Shown: positions 20,429 through 31,826, counted from the stretch's first letter. The stretch is 64,000 nucleotides of DNA from Vibrio barjaei (GCF_001639065.2 NZ_LQXO02000003.1:124001-188000), one strand, 5' to 3'. Notes: generated from the sequence alone by a model not told the origin. A program made the numbers and translations.

Positions 20429-23161
20429 ATGATTACTAACCTACTGACAAAGGTCATCGGTAGTCGTAACGACAGAACACTGCGTCGACTAAGAAAAATC
20501 GTAAAGCAGATCAATAACTACGAGCCACAGTTCGAAGCATTGTCTGACGAAGAACTGAAAGCAAAAACAGTAGAGTTTCGTGAGCGATTGGATAAAGGTG
20601 AAAACCTAGACCAACTTCTGCCAGAAGCATTTGCTACAGTTCGTGAAGCGTCTAAACGTGTCTTCGGGATGCGCCATTTCGACGTTCAGCTTATCGGTGG
20701 CATGGTGTTGAACTCTGGTCAAATTGCAGAGATGCGTACTGGTGAAGGCAAAACGCTAACAGCAACTTTGCCTGCTTATCTAAATGCTCTACCGGGCAAA
20801 GGCGTTCACATCGTAACGGTGAATGACTACTTAGCAAAACGCGATGCTGAAACAAACCGCGCTCTATTTGAATTCCTAGGCATGAGTGTTGGCGTGAACG
20901 TGCCAAACATGCACCCGCAAGAAAAGAAAGAAGCTTATCAAGCGGACATTCTATACGGTACCAACAACGAATTTGGTTTTGACTACCTACGTGACAACAT
21001 GGCTTTCCGTGTGGAAGACCGAGTTCAGCGTGAGCGATTCTTTGCTGTTGTCGATGAAGTGGACTCAATTTTAATTGATGAAGCTCGTACTCCACTTATT
21101 ATTTCAGGTCCTGCTGAAGACAGTTCAGAGCTATATACACGTATTAACACGTTAATTCCTCAGCTTGAACAACAAGATCAAGAAGACTCAGAAGAGTACC
21201 GTGGTGATGGTCACTACACGGTTGATGAAAAATCAAAACAGGTTCACTTAACCGAAACAGGTCAGGAGTTTGTTGAAGAACTATTGATCAAGAATGGTTT
21301 GATGGAAGAGGGTGACACACTTTACTCGCCAACCAATATTAGCCTATTGCATCACGTGAACGCAGCCCTTCGTGCTCATGTTTTATTTGAGAAAAACGTT
21401 GACTATATCGTTAACGAGCAAGGCGAAGTAGTTATCGTTGATGAGCATACTGGTCGTACTATGCCAGGCCGTCGTTGGTCTGAAGGTCTTCACCAAGCTG
21501 TTGAAGCGAAAGAAGGGGTGAAGATTCAAAACGAAAACCAAACACTTGCTTCTATTACGTTCCAGAACTACTTCCGTCTTTATGAAAAACTGTCGGGTAT
21601 GACAGGTACGGCAGATACTGAAGCGTTTGAGTTCCAGTCTATCTATGGTTTAGAAACAGTTGTTATCCCAACCAATAAACCAATGGTTCGTGATGACATG
21701 GCTGATGTGGTTTATCGTACTGAAGTTGAAAAATTCAACGCGATTATCGAAGACATTAAAGAGCGCAGTGCAAAAGGTCAGCCTATTCTGGTTGGTACGG
21801 TTTCGATTGAGAAGTCAGAGCTGTTATCTAATGCGTTGAAGCAAGCTAAGATCAGGCACAACGTTCTTAACGCGAAGTTCCACGAACGCGAAGCTGAAAT
21901 CGTTGCTGAAGCGGGTACGCCAGGTGCAGTAACTATCGCAACTAACATGGCGGGTCGTGGTACCGATATCGTGTTAGGTGGCAGCTGGCAGTCTAAAGTT
22001 GAACAGATTTCTGAGCCTACGCAAGAGCAAATCGATGCCATTAAAGCAGAATGGAAAGTGATTCATGATCAAGTTCTTGCTGCTGGTGGTCTACATATCA
22101 TTGGTACAGAGCGTCATGAATCTCGCCGTATCGATAACCAGTTACGTGGTCGTTCTGGTCGTCAAGGTGATGCTGGTTCATCTCGTTTCTATCTATCAAT
22201 GGAAGATCAACTACTCCGTATATTCACTTCTGATCGTATGGCTAGCCTTATCCAAAGTGGTATGGACGAAGGTGAAGCGATTGAAAGTAAGATGCTATCA
22301 CGCTCTATTGAGAAAGCTCAGCGTAAAGTGGAAGGTCGTAACTTCGATATCCGTAAGCAATTGCTTGAGTTTGATGACGTGGCCAATGACCAGCGTAAAG
22401 TTGTCTACGAGCTTCGTGATGAATTAATGACGGCAGAAGACATCAGTGAAATGCTTGAGCAAAACCGTGCTGATGTGTTCACTTCTGTTATCGATGAGTA
22501 CATCCCACCTCAATCTCTAGAAGATATGTGGGATATCGAGGGTCTAGAAGAACGTCTGAAGAATGACTTCGATTTAGAGCTTCCAATCAAAACTTGGCTT
22601 GATGAAGATGACAAGCTCTATGAAGAAGCACTTCGTGAGAAAATCCTTGATACAGCAGTAACGATTTATCAACAGAAAGAAGAAACTGTTGGTGCACAAG
22701 TACTTCGTAACTTTGAAAAATCGGTCATGCTGCAGACTCTAGATACGCTATGGAAAGAGCATCTAGCGGCTATGGATCATCTACGTCAAGGTATTCACCT
22801 TCGTGGTTATGCTCAGAAGAACCCGAAACAAGAATACAAGCGTGAGTCGTTTGAGTTGTTTGAGCAACTGTTGGATTCTCTGAAATTTGACGTGATCACT
22901 ATACTTTCAAAAGTACGCGTGCAACAGCAAGAAGAAGTTGAGCGTATGGAAGCTCAGCGTCAAGCGCAAGCAGAGGCAGCAGCAGCAAAAGCGCATGCTC
23001 AACACGCGGATGCTGAGAACCAACTTGCTGATCACTCAGAAGAGTCTGGTGATGATTCACAACAGCCTATGGTTCGTGAAGAACGTAAGGTTGGGCGCAA
23101 TGAACCATGTCCTTGTGGATCTGGTAAGAAATACAAACAATGCCATGGTAAGATTAACTAA
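20429..23161 (+). CDS. secA: Preprotein translocase ATPase SecA
   Basis: 910 residues. It drives Sec-dependent export through SecYEG. Walker A MRTGEGKT is at 102-109, Walker B-type [12 protein letters not shown] follows, and the second helicase half has [12 protein letters not shown] and the [14 protein letters not shown] arginine-finger motif. The C-terminal Ala/Gln/Glu linker ends in the zinc-binding [14 protein letters not shown], which binds SecB and ribosomes. Usual lpxC-secA-mutT order, but without secM. Confidence 0.98.
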   Translation: MITNLLTKVIGSRNDRTLRRLRKIVKQINNYEPQFEALSDEELKAKTVEFRERLDKGENLDQLLPEAFATVREASKRVFGMRHFDVQLIGGMVLNSGQIAEMRTGEGKTLTATLPAYLNALPGKGVHIVTVNDYLAKRDAETNRALFEFLGMSVGVNVPNMHPQEKKEAYQADILYGTNNEFGFDYLRDNMAFRVEDRVQRERFFAVVDEVDSILIDEARTPLIISGPAEDSSELYTRINTLIPQLEQQDQEDSEEYRGDGHYTVDEKSKQVHLTETGQEFVEELLIKNGLMEEGDTLYSPTNISLLHHVNAALRAHVLFEKNVDYIVNEQGEVVIVDEHTGRTMPGRRWSEGLHQAVEAKEGVKIQNENQTLASITFQNYFRLYEKLSGMTGTADTEAFEFQSIYGLETVVIPTNKPMVRDDMADVVYRTEVEKFNAIIEDIKERSAKGQPILVGTVSIEKSELLSNALKQAKIRHNVLNAKFHEREAEIVAEAGTPGAVTIATNMAGRGTDIVLGGSWQSKVEQISEPTQEQIDAIKAEWKVIHDQVLAAGGLHIIGTERHESRRIDNQLRGRSGRQGDAGSSRFYLSMEDQLLRIFTSDRMASLIQSGMDEGEAIESKMLSRSIEKAQRKVEGRNFDIRKQLLEFDDVANDQRKVVYELRDELMTAEDISEMLEQNRADVFTSVIDEYIPPQSLEDMWDIEGLEERLKNDFDLELPIKTWLDEDDKLYEEALREKILDTAVTIYQQKEETVGAQVLRNFEKSVMLQTLDTLWKEHLAAMDHLRQGIHLRGYAQKNPKQEYKRESFELFEQLLDSLKFDVITILSKVRVQQQEEVERMEAQRQAQAEAAAAKAHAQHADAENQLADHSEESGDDSQQPMVREERKVGRNEPCPCGSGKKYKQCHGKIN

Positions 23162-23178
23162 ACCATGATGTAAAAATG

Positions 23179-23207
23179 AAGAGTCGCATTATGCGGCTCT
23201 TTTTTTA
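23179..23207 (+). terminator. Intrinsic terminator of secA
   Basis: AAGAGTCGCA pairs with TGCGGCTCTT (one G-T pair) with loop TTA, followed by a run of T. Confidence 0.88.
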
Positions 23208-23248
23208 ATCTGAATTTACGAGAAACACAGAAATAGGTGGGGAAAAAC

Positions 23249-23647
23249 GTGAAGCGAGTTCATATCGTTGCCGCAATTATCTTTAATCAAGATAAGTCGC
23301 AAATCTATATCACTAAACGTCCTGATAATCTTCACAAAGGCGGCTTTTGGGAGTTTCCTGGGGGTAAAGTCGAGGTAGGAGAATCAGTCGGCGAGGCGAT
23401 AACTCGTGAGCTGTTCGAAGAGATCGACATAAAAGTTAAAGAGTTTGAGTTGTTCGAGCACCTACTTCATGACTACCCAGAAAAATCGTTGAAGTTTGAT
23501 TTTATCTCGGTGACGTCGTTTGACAATGAACCATACGGAAAAGAGGGGCAGGAAGGCTGTTGGGTAAATATTGCCGATTTACCGAATTATGCATTCCCCG
23601 AAGCGAATGTACCCATCCTAAACAAAGTGGTCGAAAAATACCGTTAA
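23249..23647 (+). CDS. mutT: 8-oxo-dGTP diphosphatase MutT
   Basis: 132 residues, a Nudix hydrolase that removes 8-oxo-dGTP from the nucleotide pool. The Nudix box begins GGKVEVGESVGEAITRELF; REL-x-EE is intact but the following conserved Gly is Asp (EEIDI). The GTG at 23249 is preferred because AGGTGGGG (23235-23242) is 6 nt upstream; an earlier GTG at 23237 lies inside that Shine-Dalgarno. It follows secA as in E. coli but behind a terminator, so it needs its own promoter or read-through. Confidence 0.93.
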   Translation: MKRVHIVAAIIFNQDKSQIYITKRPDNLHKGGFWEFPGGKVEVGESVGEAITRELFEEIDIKVKEFELFEHLLHDYPEKSLKFDFISVTSFDNEPYGKEGQEGCWVNIADLPNYAFPEANVPILNKVVEKYR

Positions 23648-23704
23648 AATCTGTAACGACTCTGGTAGCCCTAGTGTCTTTGCGTTACATTGGTAGCAAC
23701 ATAA

Positions 23705-24532
<828 letters not shown>

Positions 24533-24534
24533 CG

Positions 24535-24560
24535 AAAAGCGCCAGTCGGCGCTTTTTTTA
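24535..24560 (+). terminator. Intrinsic terminator of dapB
   Basis: AAAGCGCC pairs with GGCGCTTT around AGTC and runs into TTTTTT, directly after the dapB stop. Confidence 0.92.
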
Positions 24561-24576
24561 TATCTCATGGCGTCGA

Positions 24577-24720
24577 ATCTCAAAGCTCAATTGTTTTACA
24601 TAATTATTCTCAAGGTCAGTATTGTTCTAGGGTATGAATAGCCATCTCGCTAAATCGACCAAAAACACAATAACTGTACAAAATAAATGGATTTATGTGT
24701 GAATTTTGTAGCTTTGAGAT
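24577..24720. repeat. 144-bp segment bounded by 11-bp perfect inverted repeats
   Basis: ATCTCAAAGCT (24577-24587) and AGCTTTGAGAT (24710-24720) are exact inverse copies enclosing 122 bp of AT-rich sequence without an ORF. No flanking target duplication is evident. It could be a long-range RNA stem, a small mobile relic, or chance. It lies in the 545-bp dapB-carA gap. Confidence 0.45.
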
Positions 24721-24763
24721 AAAAACTGTCTCTTATGTCTTATTTTTATATGTTAACTTGTTT

Positions 24764-24779
24764 CGGTTAACGTTTGCGT
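24764..24779 (+). promoter_or_regulatory. PUR-box-like site upstream of carAB
   Basis: The 16-bp window contains a perfect right half CGTTTGCGT of the PurR consensus, with 3 of 7 matches in the left half (12/16 overall). PurR is known to control E. coli carAB from an upstream PUR box. The site is centred about 207 bp upstream of the predicted start. Two GTTAAC hexamers flank or overlap it. Confidence 0.5.
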
Positions 24780-24943
24780 AGTTATGAGGTAAAAATTGCG
24801 GGGTTGTTATTAACTTTGCTAGCACGAAAAACTATGCGGAATCATAACTGATTGATTTTTGCTCTTGAAATGTGTTTTTTTGAGGGTTTAGAGTAAAAAA
24901 ATGGTCAATGGCGATAAAATTTAATTTTATTTTTCGGCAGTTG

Positions 24944-24972
24944 TTGACACTTGTCACGGGCATCATTAGAAT
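24944..24972 (+). promoter_or_regulatory. Sigma70 promoter of carAB
   Basis: Consensus TTGACA (24944-24949), 17-nt spacer and TAGAAT (24967-24972). The predicted start near 24979 gives a leader of about 100 nt. It probably corresponds to the upstream, pyrimidine-responsive P1 promoter of E. coli. Apart from the inverted repeat and PUR-like site, the region between the dapB terminator and this promoter holds no gene. Confidence 0.8.
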
Positions 24973-25029
24973 ACCGCCAATTTGTCTGAACTACCTAAAA
25001 GCGCTTATTTATAGCGAAGAGGAAGGCAA

Positions 25030-25069
25030 ATCTGCAATTTAATTTAAAATTTATGCATTTTTATTCTGG
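25030..25069 (+). promoter_or_regulatory. Tandem ARG-box-like sites before carA
   Basis: Two near matches to the ArgR consensus start at 25030 (three core mismatches) and 25051 (TTATGCATTTTTATTCTGG, two core mismatches). The offset is exactly 21 bp, the spacing used by tandem ARG boxes that bind an ArgR hexamer. The second box ends inside the Shine-Dalgarno GGAGG of carA. Confidence 0.65.
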
Positions 25070-25077
25070 AGGTTGTC

Positions 25078-26217
25078 TTGAGTAAATCAGCACTGTTAGT
25101 CCTAGAAGATGGGACAGTGTTCCACGGTGTTTCCATTGGAGCAGATGGTTTATCCGTTGGTGAAGTTGTTTTTAATACCTCGATGACGGGGTACCAAGAA
25201 ATCCTCACTGATCCTTCCTATTCTCAACAGATCGTAACTCTTACTTATCCTCACATTGGCAATACTGGTACTAATAAAGAAGACGAAGAGTCTTCAGCAA
25301 TCCACGCACAAGGCCTTGTGATTCGCGATCTTCCTCTTATCGCATCAAACTTCCGTAACGAACAATCCCTTTCAGACTATCTCAAGTCTCAGAACATCGT
25401 TGGTATCGCTGATATCGATACACGTAAGCTGACTCGCCTTCTTCGTGAAAAAGGTGCGCAGAACGGTTGTATCGTAGCGGGCGATAACCTAGATGAAGCT
25501 CTAGCACTTGCTAAAGCAAAAGAATTCCCTGGCTTGAAAGGTATGGATCTTGCGAAAGAGGTTACAACAAAAGAAACGTATCAATGGAAACAAGGTTCGT
25601 GGACGCTCGAGGGTGGACTTCCTGAAGCGAAAGACGACAGTGAATTGCCATATCACGTTGTTGCCTACGACTTCGGTGCCAAGCGTAACATCTTGCGCAT
25701 GCTTGTTGACCGCGGCTGCCGCCTAACGGTGGTTCCAGCGCAAACTTCAGCAGAAGAAGTGCTCGCGCTTAACCCAGATGGCGTGTTCCTATCGAACGGC
25801 CCTGGCGACCCAGCTCCTTGTACTTACGCTATTGAGGCAACTAAGACTTTCCTAGATAACGGACTGCCTATCTTCGGTATCTGTCTGGGTCACCAAATTT
25901 TGGCGCTAGCATCAGGTGCACAAACTGTGAAAATGAAGTTTGGCCACCACGGTGCCAACCATCCGGTAAAAGATCTCGATCGCAATGTAGTGATGATTAC
26001 CTCTCAGAACCACGGTTTTGCTGCTGATGAAGAGACGTTACCTGAAAACCTGCGTGCGACGCACAAGTCTCTATTTGACGGTACGCTTCAAGGTATCCAT
26101 CGCACTGATAAGCCGGCATTTAGCTTCCAAGGTCACCCTGAAGCAAGCCCAGGTCCACACGATGCTGCACCATTGTTTGACCACTTCATTGAACTGATTA
26201 AAAAACACAAAGCGTAA
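25078..26217 (+). CDS. carA: Carbamoyl-phosphate synthase small (glutaminase) subunit
   Basis: 379 residues. It hydrolyses glutamine and channels ammonia to CarB for carbamoyl phosphate, the precursor of arginine and pyrimidines. The class I amidotransferase triad is visible: Cys269 in GICLGHQ and His/Glu in [11 protein letters not shown]. The start is TTG, with GGAGG (25068-25072) 5 nt upstream and no nearby in-frame ATG. carB follows after 16 bp, forming a carAB operon. Confidence 0.98.
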   Translation: MSKSALLVLEDGTVFHGVSIGADGLSVGEVVFNTSMTGYQEILTDPSYSQQIVTLTYPHIGNTGTNKEDEESSAIHAQGLVIRDLPLIASNFRNEQSLSDYLKSQNIVGIADIDTRKLTRLLREKGAQNGCIVAGDNLDEALALAKAKEFPGLKGMDLAKEVTTKETYQWKQGSWTLEGGLPEAKDDSELPYHVVAYDFGAKRNILRMLVDRGCRLTVVPAQTSAEEVLALNPDGVFLSNGPGDPAPCTYAIEATKTFLDNGLPIFGICLGHQILALASGAQTVKMKFGHHGANHPVKDLDRNVVMITSQNHGFAADEETLPENLRATHKSLFDGTLQGIHRTDKPAFSFQGHPEASPGPHDAAPLFDHFIELIKKHKA

Positions 26218-26233
26218 TTCGGAGTAGTTGAGA

Positions 26234-29200
26234 ATGCCAAAACGTACTGACATTAAAAGTATTCTAATTCTTGGTGCTGGCCCGATTGTTATCGGTCAGG
26301 CTTGTGAGTTTGACTATTCTGGCGCACAAGCGTGTAAAGCGCTACGTGAAGAAGGTTATCGAGTTATCCTAGTGAACTCGAACCCTGCAACAATCATGAC
26401 TGACCCGGACATGGCGGATGCGACGTACATCGAACCTATTCAGTGGGAAGTTGTTCGTAACATCATCGCTAAAGAACGTCCTGACGCGGTTCTACCTACA
26501 ATGGGTGGTCAAACCGCGCTGAACTGTGCACTTGACCTAGAGAAGCACGGCGTACTTGAAGAGTTCGGTGTGGAAATGATTGGTGCAACGGCCGACGCTA
26601 TCGATAAAGCAGAAGACCGTTCTCGCTTCGATAAAGCGATGAAATCAATTGGCCTAGAATGTCCACGCGCTGATACTGCGAAAACTATGGAAGAAGCGTA
26701 CGCGGTTCTTGATATGGTTGGCTTCCCTTGTATCATTCGTCCTTCTTTCACTATGGGTGGTACTGGTGGCGGTATCGCATATAACAAAGAAGAATTCGAA
26801 GAAATCTGTCGCCGTGGTTTAGACCTTTCTCCAACGAACGAACTTCTTATCGATGAATCCCTTATCGGTTGGAAAGAATACGAAATGGAAGTGGTTCGTG
26901 ACAAAGCGGACAACTGCATTATCGTTTGTGCGATTGAAAACTTCGACCCAATGGGTATTCACACGGGTGACTCAATCACAGTCGCACCAGCGCAAACGCT
27001 GACAGATAAAGAATATCAATTGATGCGTAACGCTTCTCTAGCGGTACTGCGTGAGATTGGTGTTGAAACAGGTGGTTCAAACGTTCAGTTTGGTATCAAC
27101 CCGAAAGATGGCCGTATGGTTATCATCGAGATGAACCCACGTGTATCTCGCTCTTCTGCTCTAGCGTCTAAAGCAACGGGTTTCCCTATCGCTAAGATTG
27201 CAGCGAAACTAGCGGTTGGTTTCACACTAGATGAACTGATGAACGATATCACGGGTGGTGCCACACCAGCATCGTTTGAACCAACTATCGACTACGTAGT
27301 AACTAAGATTCCTCGTTTTAACTTCGAGAAGTTTGCTGGCGCTAACGACCGTCTAACAACACAGATGAAGTCAGTTGGTGAGGTAATGGCGATTGGTCGT
27401 AACCAACAAGAGTCGCTACAAAAAGCGCTTCGTGGCCTAGAAGTTGGCGCGACTGGCTTTGACGAAATGGTTGACCTTGATGCTCCTGATGCACTGTCTA
27501 AAATCCGCCACGAGCTGAAAGAAGCTGGTGCCGAGCGTATTTGGTATATCGCTGACGCATTCCGTGCAGGTCTATCTGTAGATGGTGTCTTCAACCTGAC
27601 ACAAATCGACCGTTGGTTCCTAGTTCAAATCGAAGAGATTGTGAAACTAGAGCAAGAACTGCGAGCGAAAGGTTTTGCAGGCCTTGATAAGCAAGAGCTA
27701 AACAAGCTTAAGCGTAAAGGTTTTGCTGATGCGCGCCTATCTAAGATTCTAGGTGTAGCGGAAAGCGAAATTCGTCGTCTGCGTGACCAATACGATATCC
27801 ACCCAGTGTACAAGCGCGTTGATACTTGTGCGGCTGAGTTCTCTTCTGATACCGCTTACATGTACTCCTCTTATGATGACGAATGTGAGGCGAATCCAAC
27901 AGATAAAGACAAAATCATGATCCTAGGTGGCGGTCCAAACCGTATCGGCCAAGGTATCGAATTTGATTACTGTTGTGTACACGCATCTTTAGCACTACGC
28001 GAAGACGGTTACGAGACCATCATGGTTAACTGTAACCCAGAAACGGTTTCAACTGACTACGATACGTCTGACCGTCTGTACTTCGAACCAGTTACACTGG
28101 AAGATGTATTGGCTATCGCTCGAGTAGAGAAACCGAAAGGCGTAATCGTTCAGTACGGTGGTCAAACGCCTCTGAAACTGGCTCGTGCTTTAGAAGCTGC
28201 TGGTGTGCCAATCATTGGTACTAGCCCTGACGCTATCGACCGTGCAGAAGACCGTGAGCGTTTCCAAGTAGCGGTAGACCGTCTTGGCCTTCTACAACCA
28301 GAAAACGCAACAGTAACGACAATGGAGCAAGCGGTAGAGAAATCTCGCGAAATCGGCTTCCCATTGGTTGTTCGTCCATCGTATGTACTAGGTGGTCGCG
28401 CAATGGAAATTGTTTACGACGAGCAAGATCTACGTCGTTACTTCAACGAAGCTGTGAGTGTTTCTAACGAGTCTCCTGTTCTGTTAGATAGCTTCCTAGA
28501 TGACGCCGTTGAGGTTGACATCGACGCACTATGTGACGGTGAGCGAGTGGTTATCGGCGGGATTATGGAGCATATCGAACAAGCAGGTGTTCACTCTGGT
28601 GACTCAGCATGTTCACTTCCTGCATACACGCTAAGCCAAGAAATCCAAGATACAATGCGTGAGCAAGTTGAAAAGCTAGCGTTTGAGTTGGGTGTTCGTG
28701 GTCTAATGAACACTCAGTTTGCGGTTAAGAACAACAAGGTTTACTTGATTGAAGTTAACCCACGTGCAGCGCGTACCGTTCCGTTTGTATCGAAAGCAAC
28801 AGGTGCACCTATTGCTAAGATTGCTGCTCGTGTTATGGCGGGTCAATCTCTAGAGTCGCAAGGCTTCACTAAAGAGATTATTCCGCCTTACTACTCAGTG
28901 AAAGAAGTGGTACTGCCATTCAACAAGTTCCCTGGCGTTGACCCACTATTAGGCCCAGAAATGCGTTCTACTGGTGAGGTAATGGGTGTCGGTGCGACAT
29001 TTGCTGAAGCTTATGCGAAAGCAGAGCTAGGTTGTGGCAATGTTTACCCTGAAGGAGGTCGTGCGCTATTGTCTGTTCGTGAAGGTGATAAAGAGCGCGT
29101 GGTTGACCTAGCTTCTAAGCTAACGAAGCTTGGCTACCAACTAGATGCAACACACGGTACAGCAGTAATCTTAGGTGAAGCTGGAATCAACCCTCGTCTT

Positions 29201-29458
29201 GTAAACAAGGTACACGAAGGTCGTCCACATATCCTAGACCGTATCAAGAACAACGAGTACACCTACATCGTTAACACGGCAGCAGGTCGTCAAGCGATTG
29301 AGGACTCAAAAGTTCTACGTCGTGGCGCGCTTGCGGAGAAAGTGAACTACACCACAACGCTAAATGCAGCGTTTGCAACCTGTATGTCTCATACCGCAGA
29401 TGCGAAGTCGACAGTGACATCGGTTCAAGAGCTTCACGCACAAGTAAAAAGTGCTTAA
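26234..29458 (+). CDS. carB: Carbamoyl-phosphate synthase large subunit
   Basis: 1074 residues (E. coli 1073). Two homologous ATP-grasp halves begin at [21 protein letters not shown] and [20 protein letters not shown]. They phosphorylate bicarbonate and then carbamate, followed by a C-terminal allosteric MGS-like domain. An in-frame TTG at 26228 is possible, but the ATG at 26234 follows GGAG by 9 nt and begins MPKRTDIKS as in E. coli. Tandem hairpins terminate the operon. Confidence 0.98.
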   Translation: MPKRTDIKSILILGAGPIVIGQACEFDYSGAQACKALREEGYRVILVNSNPATIMTDPDMADATYIEPIQWEVVRNIIAKERPDAVLPTMGGQTALNCALDLEKHGVLEEFGVEMIGATADAIDKAEDRSRFDKAMKSIGLECPRADTAKTMEEAYAVLDMVGFPCIIRPSFTMGGTGGGIAYNKEEFEEICRRGLDLSPTNELLIDESLIGWKEYEMEVVRDKADNCIIVCAIENFDPMGIHTGDSITVAPAQTLTDKEYQLMRNASLAVLREIGVETGGSNVQFGINPKDGRMVIIEMNPRVSRSSALASKATGFPIAKIAAKLAVGFTLDELMNDITGGATPASFEPTIDYVVTKIPRFNFEKFAGANDRLTTQMKSVGEVMAIGRNQQESLQKALRGLEVGATGFDEMVDLDAPDALSKIRHELKEAGAERIWYIADAFRAGLSVDGVFNLTQIDRWFLVQIEEIVKLEQELRAKGFAGLDKQELNKLKRKGFADARLSKILGVAESEIRRLRDQYDIHPVYKRVDTCAAEFSSDTAYMYSSYDDECEANPTDKDKIMILGGGPNRIGQGIEFDYCCVHASLALREDGYETIMVNCNPETVSTDYDTSDRLYFEPVTLEDVLAIARVEKPKGVIVQYGGQTPLKLARALEAAGVPIIGTSPDAIDRAEDRERFQVAVDRLGLLQPENATVTTMEQAVEKSREIGFPLVVRPSYVLGGRAMEIVYDEQDLRRYFNEAVSVSNESPVLLDSFLDDAVEVDIDALCDGERVVIGGIMEHIEQAGVHSGDSACSLPAYTLSQEIQDTMREQVEKLAFELGVRGLMNTQFAVKNNKVYLIEVNPRAARTVPFVSKATGAPIAKIAARVMAGQSLESQGFTKEIIPPYYSVKEVVLPFNKFPGVDPLLGPEMRSTGEVMGVGATFAEAYAKAELGCGNVYPEGGRALLSVREGDKERVVDLASKLTKLGYQLDATHGTAVILGEAGINPRLVNKVHEGRPHILDRIKNNEYTYIVNTAAGRQAIEDSKVLRRGALAEKVNYTTTLNAAFATCMSHTADAKSTVTSVQELHAQVKSA

Positions 29459-29475
29459 TAGATAAAAACTAAGAA

Positions 29476-29537
29476 GCAGGTCTAACTCCTGCCTTTTAGA
29501 CAACCTCATTGCCCGCTCATTTGAGCGGGCTTTTTTT
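29476..29537 (+). terminator. Tandem intrinsic terminators after carAB
   Basis: A first hairpin GCAGG/CCTGC followed by CTTTT is followed by a strong one, GCCCGCTC/GAGCGGGC with an ATTT loop and seven T residues. Confidence 0.88.
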
Positions 29538-29590
29538 GTCGCATTCTTTATTCAGAGAGTGTTTTTTAAATAATTATTTTAGTCGTTATA

Positions 29591-29617
29591 TTCCTACCCC
29601 CAATTAAAACGTAGGAA
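29591..29617 (+). repeat. Inverted repeat covering the Shine-Dalgarno of the next gene
   Basis: TTCCTAC (29591-29597) and GTAGGAA (29611-29617) form a perfect 7-bp stem whose right arm contains AGGA, the likely Shine-Dalgarno of the GTG start at 29625. If transcribed it would hide the ribosome site; if the start site lies inside it, it may be an operator. Confidence 0.45.
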
Positions 29618-29624
29618 ATTAGCA

Positions 29625-30122
29625 GTGAAAATTAAACATACTTTATCTATCTTAACGGCGGCAATGACATTGTCTTTTTCAGCTTTGGCTGACGATAGTT
29701 TTTACCTAGGTACCATATATAGTGCGGTGCGAGCAGCGGATGAGAGCGTTGACAAATCGACTTCCAATATTAGTAATTTAGGACTTCAGGCAGGGTACTC
29801 ATTCAATCAGCATTTTGCCCTTGAGGGACGATATTTCTATGCACTCAATCGTTCAAGTTCTTTGCCTCAACACCAGTCGCAAATTTATGCCAAAGCAAGC
29901 TATCCACTCAATGACACTTTTTCGATCTACGCCTTAGCTGGGGTCAACTTTGCGAAAGAATATTCCGCAAGTAGTCAAACTAAAGGGTATTTTTCGGGAG
30001 GTGCCGGAGTCTCTTATACCTTTACGGATAAACTTAAAGGGTCATTAGAATATGTCTCTTTAGCTCATAGCAAGTTTTATAAAGGTAATGCTGTCAATAT
30101 CGGCTTAAGTTACTGCTTCTAA
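29625..30122 (+). CDS. Small outer-membrane beta-barrel protein (OmpA-like/porin-family fold)
   Basis: 165 residues, with a GTG start and a clear signal peptide (about 1-22, cleavage after ALA in FSALADD). The mature part alternates hydrophobic and polar residues in about eight strand-like segments with turns, contains GYSFNQHFALEGRYFY and ends with aromatic Phe, the BAM recognition pattern. This resembles small 8-stranded barrels, but I do not recognise an orthologue and give no function. The gene stands alone between the carAB terminators and a TSUP gene. Confidence 0.75.
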   Translation: MKIKHTLSILTAAMTLSFSALADDSFYLGTIYSAVRAADESVDKSTSNISNLGLQAGYSFNQHFALEGRYFYALNRSSSLPQHQSQIYAKASYPLNDTFSIYALAGVNFAKEYSASSQTKGYFSGGAGVSYTFTDKLKGSLEYVSLAHSKFYKGNAVNIGLSYCF

Positions 30123-30219
30123 TTAATTCCTTAGGGGAATAGGTTTGTATCCATGATTTCGCTAGTGTTGATGTTTGTCGCGAGTAAAATGAGACAATAT
30201 TTCACGTTGAGTTAGCATA

Positions 30220-30999
30220 ATGGAAGTTACGATAGAAATTCTTGGACTCCTATTCCTGGTGGCAGGATTAGCGGGTTTTATTGATGCGATGGCTGGTGGT
30301 GGCGGGTTACTTACTCTTCCTGCTCTCCTGTCAGTCGGCGTTCCCCCAACTCAAGCATTGGCAACTAACAAGTTACAAAGCTCATTTGGTAGCTTTTCGG
30401 CAACTTGGTATTTTGTGCGCAATGGTATTGTTGACCTCAAGGAAATGCGACTTGCGATTCTATGTACTTTTATAGGATCTGCAGTTGGTGCTGAATTAGT
30501 ACAGCATATTGATGCAGGGGTGCTGACGAGCTTGATTCCAGTTTTACTGCTGGGGATTTCTCTGTACTTTTTGCTGGCTCCACAAGCAGGAGAGGGCGGT
30601 GGCAAACCTAAAATGTCAGAAACCCTATTTGCCTTTTCTGTAGGTACTGGTGTCGGATTTTACGACGGCTTCTTTGGACCGGGTACCGGTTCTATCTTTA
30701 CCATTTGTTTTGTCGCCATCGCACAACTGTCGATTGTTCATGCGACAGCAAAAACCAAAGTGCTCAATTTTACTTCCAATCTAGCCGCATTAATCTTTTT
30801 CATTATTGCAGGCTTACCGGTTTGGGAAATCGGCTTAGTTATGGCAGTGGGCGGTTTTTTGGGTGCCAGAATGGGAGCTAAGGTCGTTGTATCTAAGGGG
30901 AAAAAATTCATCCGCCCATTGGTTGTGATCATGTCAATGGTCATGGCATTGAAGCTACTTTGGGAACAGCATCCTCAATGGTTTCAATCACTGTTCTAA
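30220..30999 (+). CDS. TSUP-family permease (TauE/SafE, YfcA-like)
   Basis: 259 residues with about eight hydrophobic helices in two repeats. Both halves carry the family-type motif: FIDAMAGGGGLLTLPALL near residue 20 and GFYDGFFGPGTGSI in the second half. TSUP proteins move sulfite, sulfonates or organic anions across the inner membrane; the substrate cannot be told here. The Shine-Dalgarno is weak. The last 59 bp overlap the 3' end of the convergent LysR gene in antisense. Confidence 0.85.
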   Translation: MEVTIEILGLLFLVAGLAGFIDAMAGGGGLLTLPALLSVGVPPTQALATNKLQSSFGSFSATWYFVRNGIVDLKEMRLAILCTFIGSAVGAELVQHIDAGVLTSLIPVLLLGISLYFLLAPQAGEGGGKPKMSETLFAFSVGTGVGFYDGFFGPGTGSIFTICFVAIAQLSIVHATAKTKVLNFTSNLAALIFFIIAGLPVWEIGLVMAVGGFLGARMGAKVVVSKGKKFIRPLVVIMSMVMALKLLWEQHPQWFQSLF

Positions 31000-31795
31000 C
31001 TCGTTCTAATTTCAGTGCCGAGGGACGATAAACAAGGTGCACGGGACGTGTCAACGTAGCAAGAAAATCGAAGTCAAAGCAAAGCCCTTCATCAATGTGA
31101 AGGGTTTTTATAATTGATAATGGAACCAAAGCGGCAGAGACACCTTTGATTGCCAACTGCGCTGCTGCAGTATAAGAGTCCATCTGCATGCTAGGAATAA
31201 TACCCGCTTGCTGAAGCAAGCCCGCTTGATAGGTATTGGCCGGATTGTTGAGGTCGTTAGTGATGAGCTTAGCGGGCGGTGCGGTAAGCGGTTGATGGCT
31301 CACGACTCGAAACGGTTCGTTGAATAGATGGGTCGCATGCAGGCCAAGACGACTATTAAGATGCCCTGCACAGAGTCCAATCGCTGCGTCTCCAGCTTTA
31401 ACGTGTTCAATGATTCGAGGTGTATGGTTGGTGGTAATGGTGAGGAATGGGTCTTTAAGCAGCAACATGGGAAATACTTCACTGAGATAACCTGCCACTA
31501 AGGTTTCCGAACAATCCACACGAATAATCGTTTGATCATCAAGAGTCTGCTCTTCAGCAATTAATCCGCGAAGCTCATGCAAACTTGGACCAACACGGTC
31601 GATAAGAGAGAGAGCGTCAGGAGTTAGTTTTATTTGCCTCCCTTCTGGCTCGATTAATTTTTTGCCAAGTTTTCTTTCTAGATTGGCTATTCGCTTACTG
31701 ACCGCCGACTGGCTGATATATAGTCTGCTGCCAGTACGGCTCATGGTTTTTTCTTGTGAGAGCACAAGTAAGGTCTCAATGCCTTCTAATAGCAT
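30941..31795 (-). CDS. LysR-family transcriptional regulator
   Basis: 284 residues. The N-terminal winged helix-turn-helix (about 3-60) includes TMSRTGSRLYISQSAVSKRI. It is followed by a periplasmic-binding-like effector domain (from about 90). The closest target is unclear. It follows the flavodoxin gene by 31 bp on the same strand, so it may be the last gene of a modF-flavodoxin-lysR transcription unit. It is convergent with, and overlaps by 59 bp, the TSUP gene. It does not resemble ArgP in its N-terminal sequence. Confidence 0.88.
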   Translation of the reverse strand: MLLEGIETLLVLSQEKTMSRTGSRLYISQSAVSKRIANLERKLGKKLIEPEGRQIKLTPDALSLIDRVGPSLHELRGLIAEEQTLDDQTIIRVDCSETLVAGYLSEVFPMLLLKDPFLTITTNHTPRIIEHVKAGDAAIGLCAGHLNSRLGLHATHLFNEPFRVVSHQPLTAPPAKLITNDLNNPANTYQAGLLQQAGIIPSMQMDSYTAAAQLAIKGVSAALVPLSIIKTLHIDEGLCFDFDFLATLTRPVHLVYRPSALKLERVRTVIETIEDAVPKVASMP

Positions 31796-31826
31796 AAGCT
31801 TTGATGAAAATTGGGAATGGATTTTA

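Noticed and set aside
20691..21095. 134-codon ORF antisense to secA
   Set aside because: Shadow of a highly conserved coding sequence; no independent evidence.
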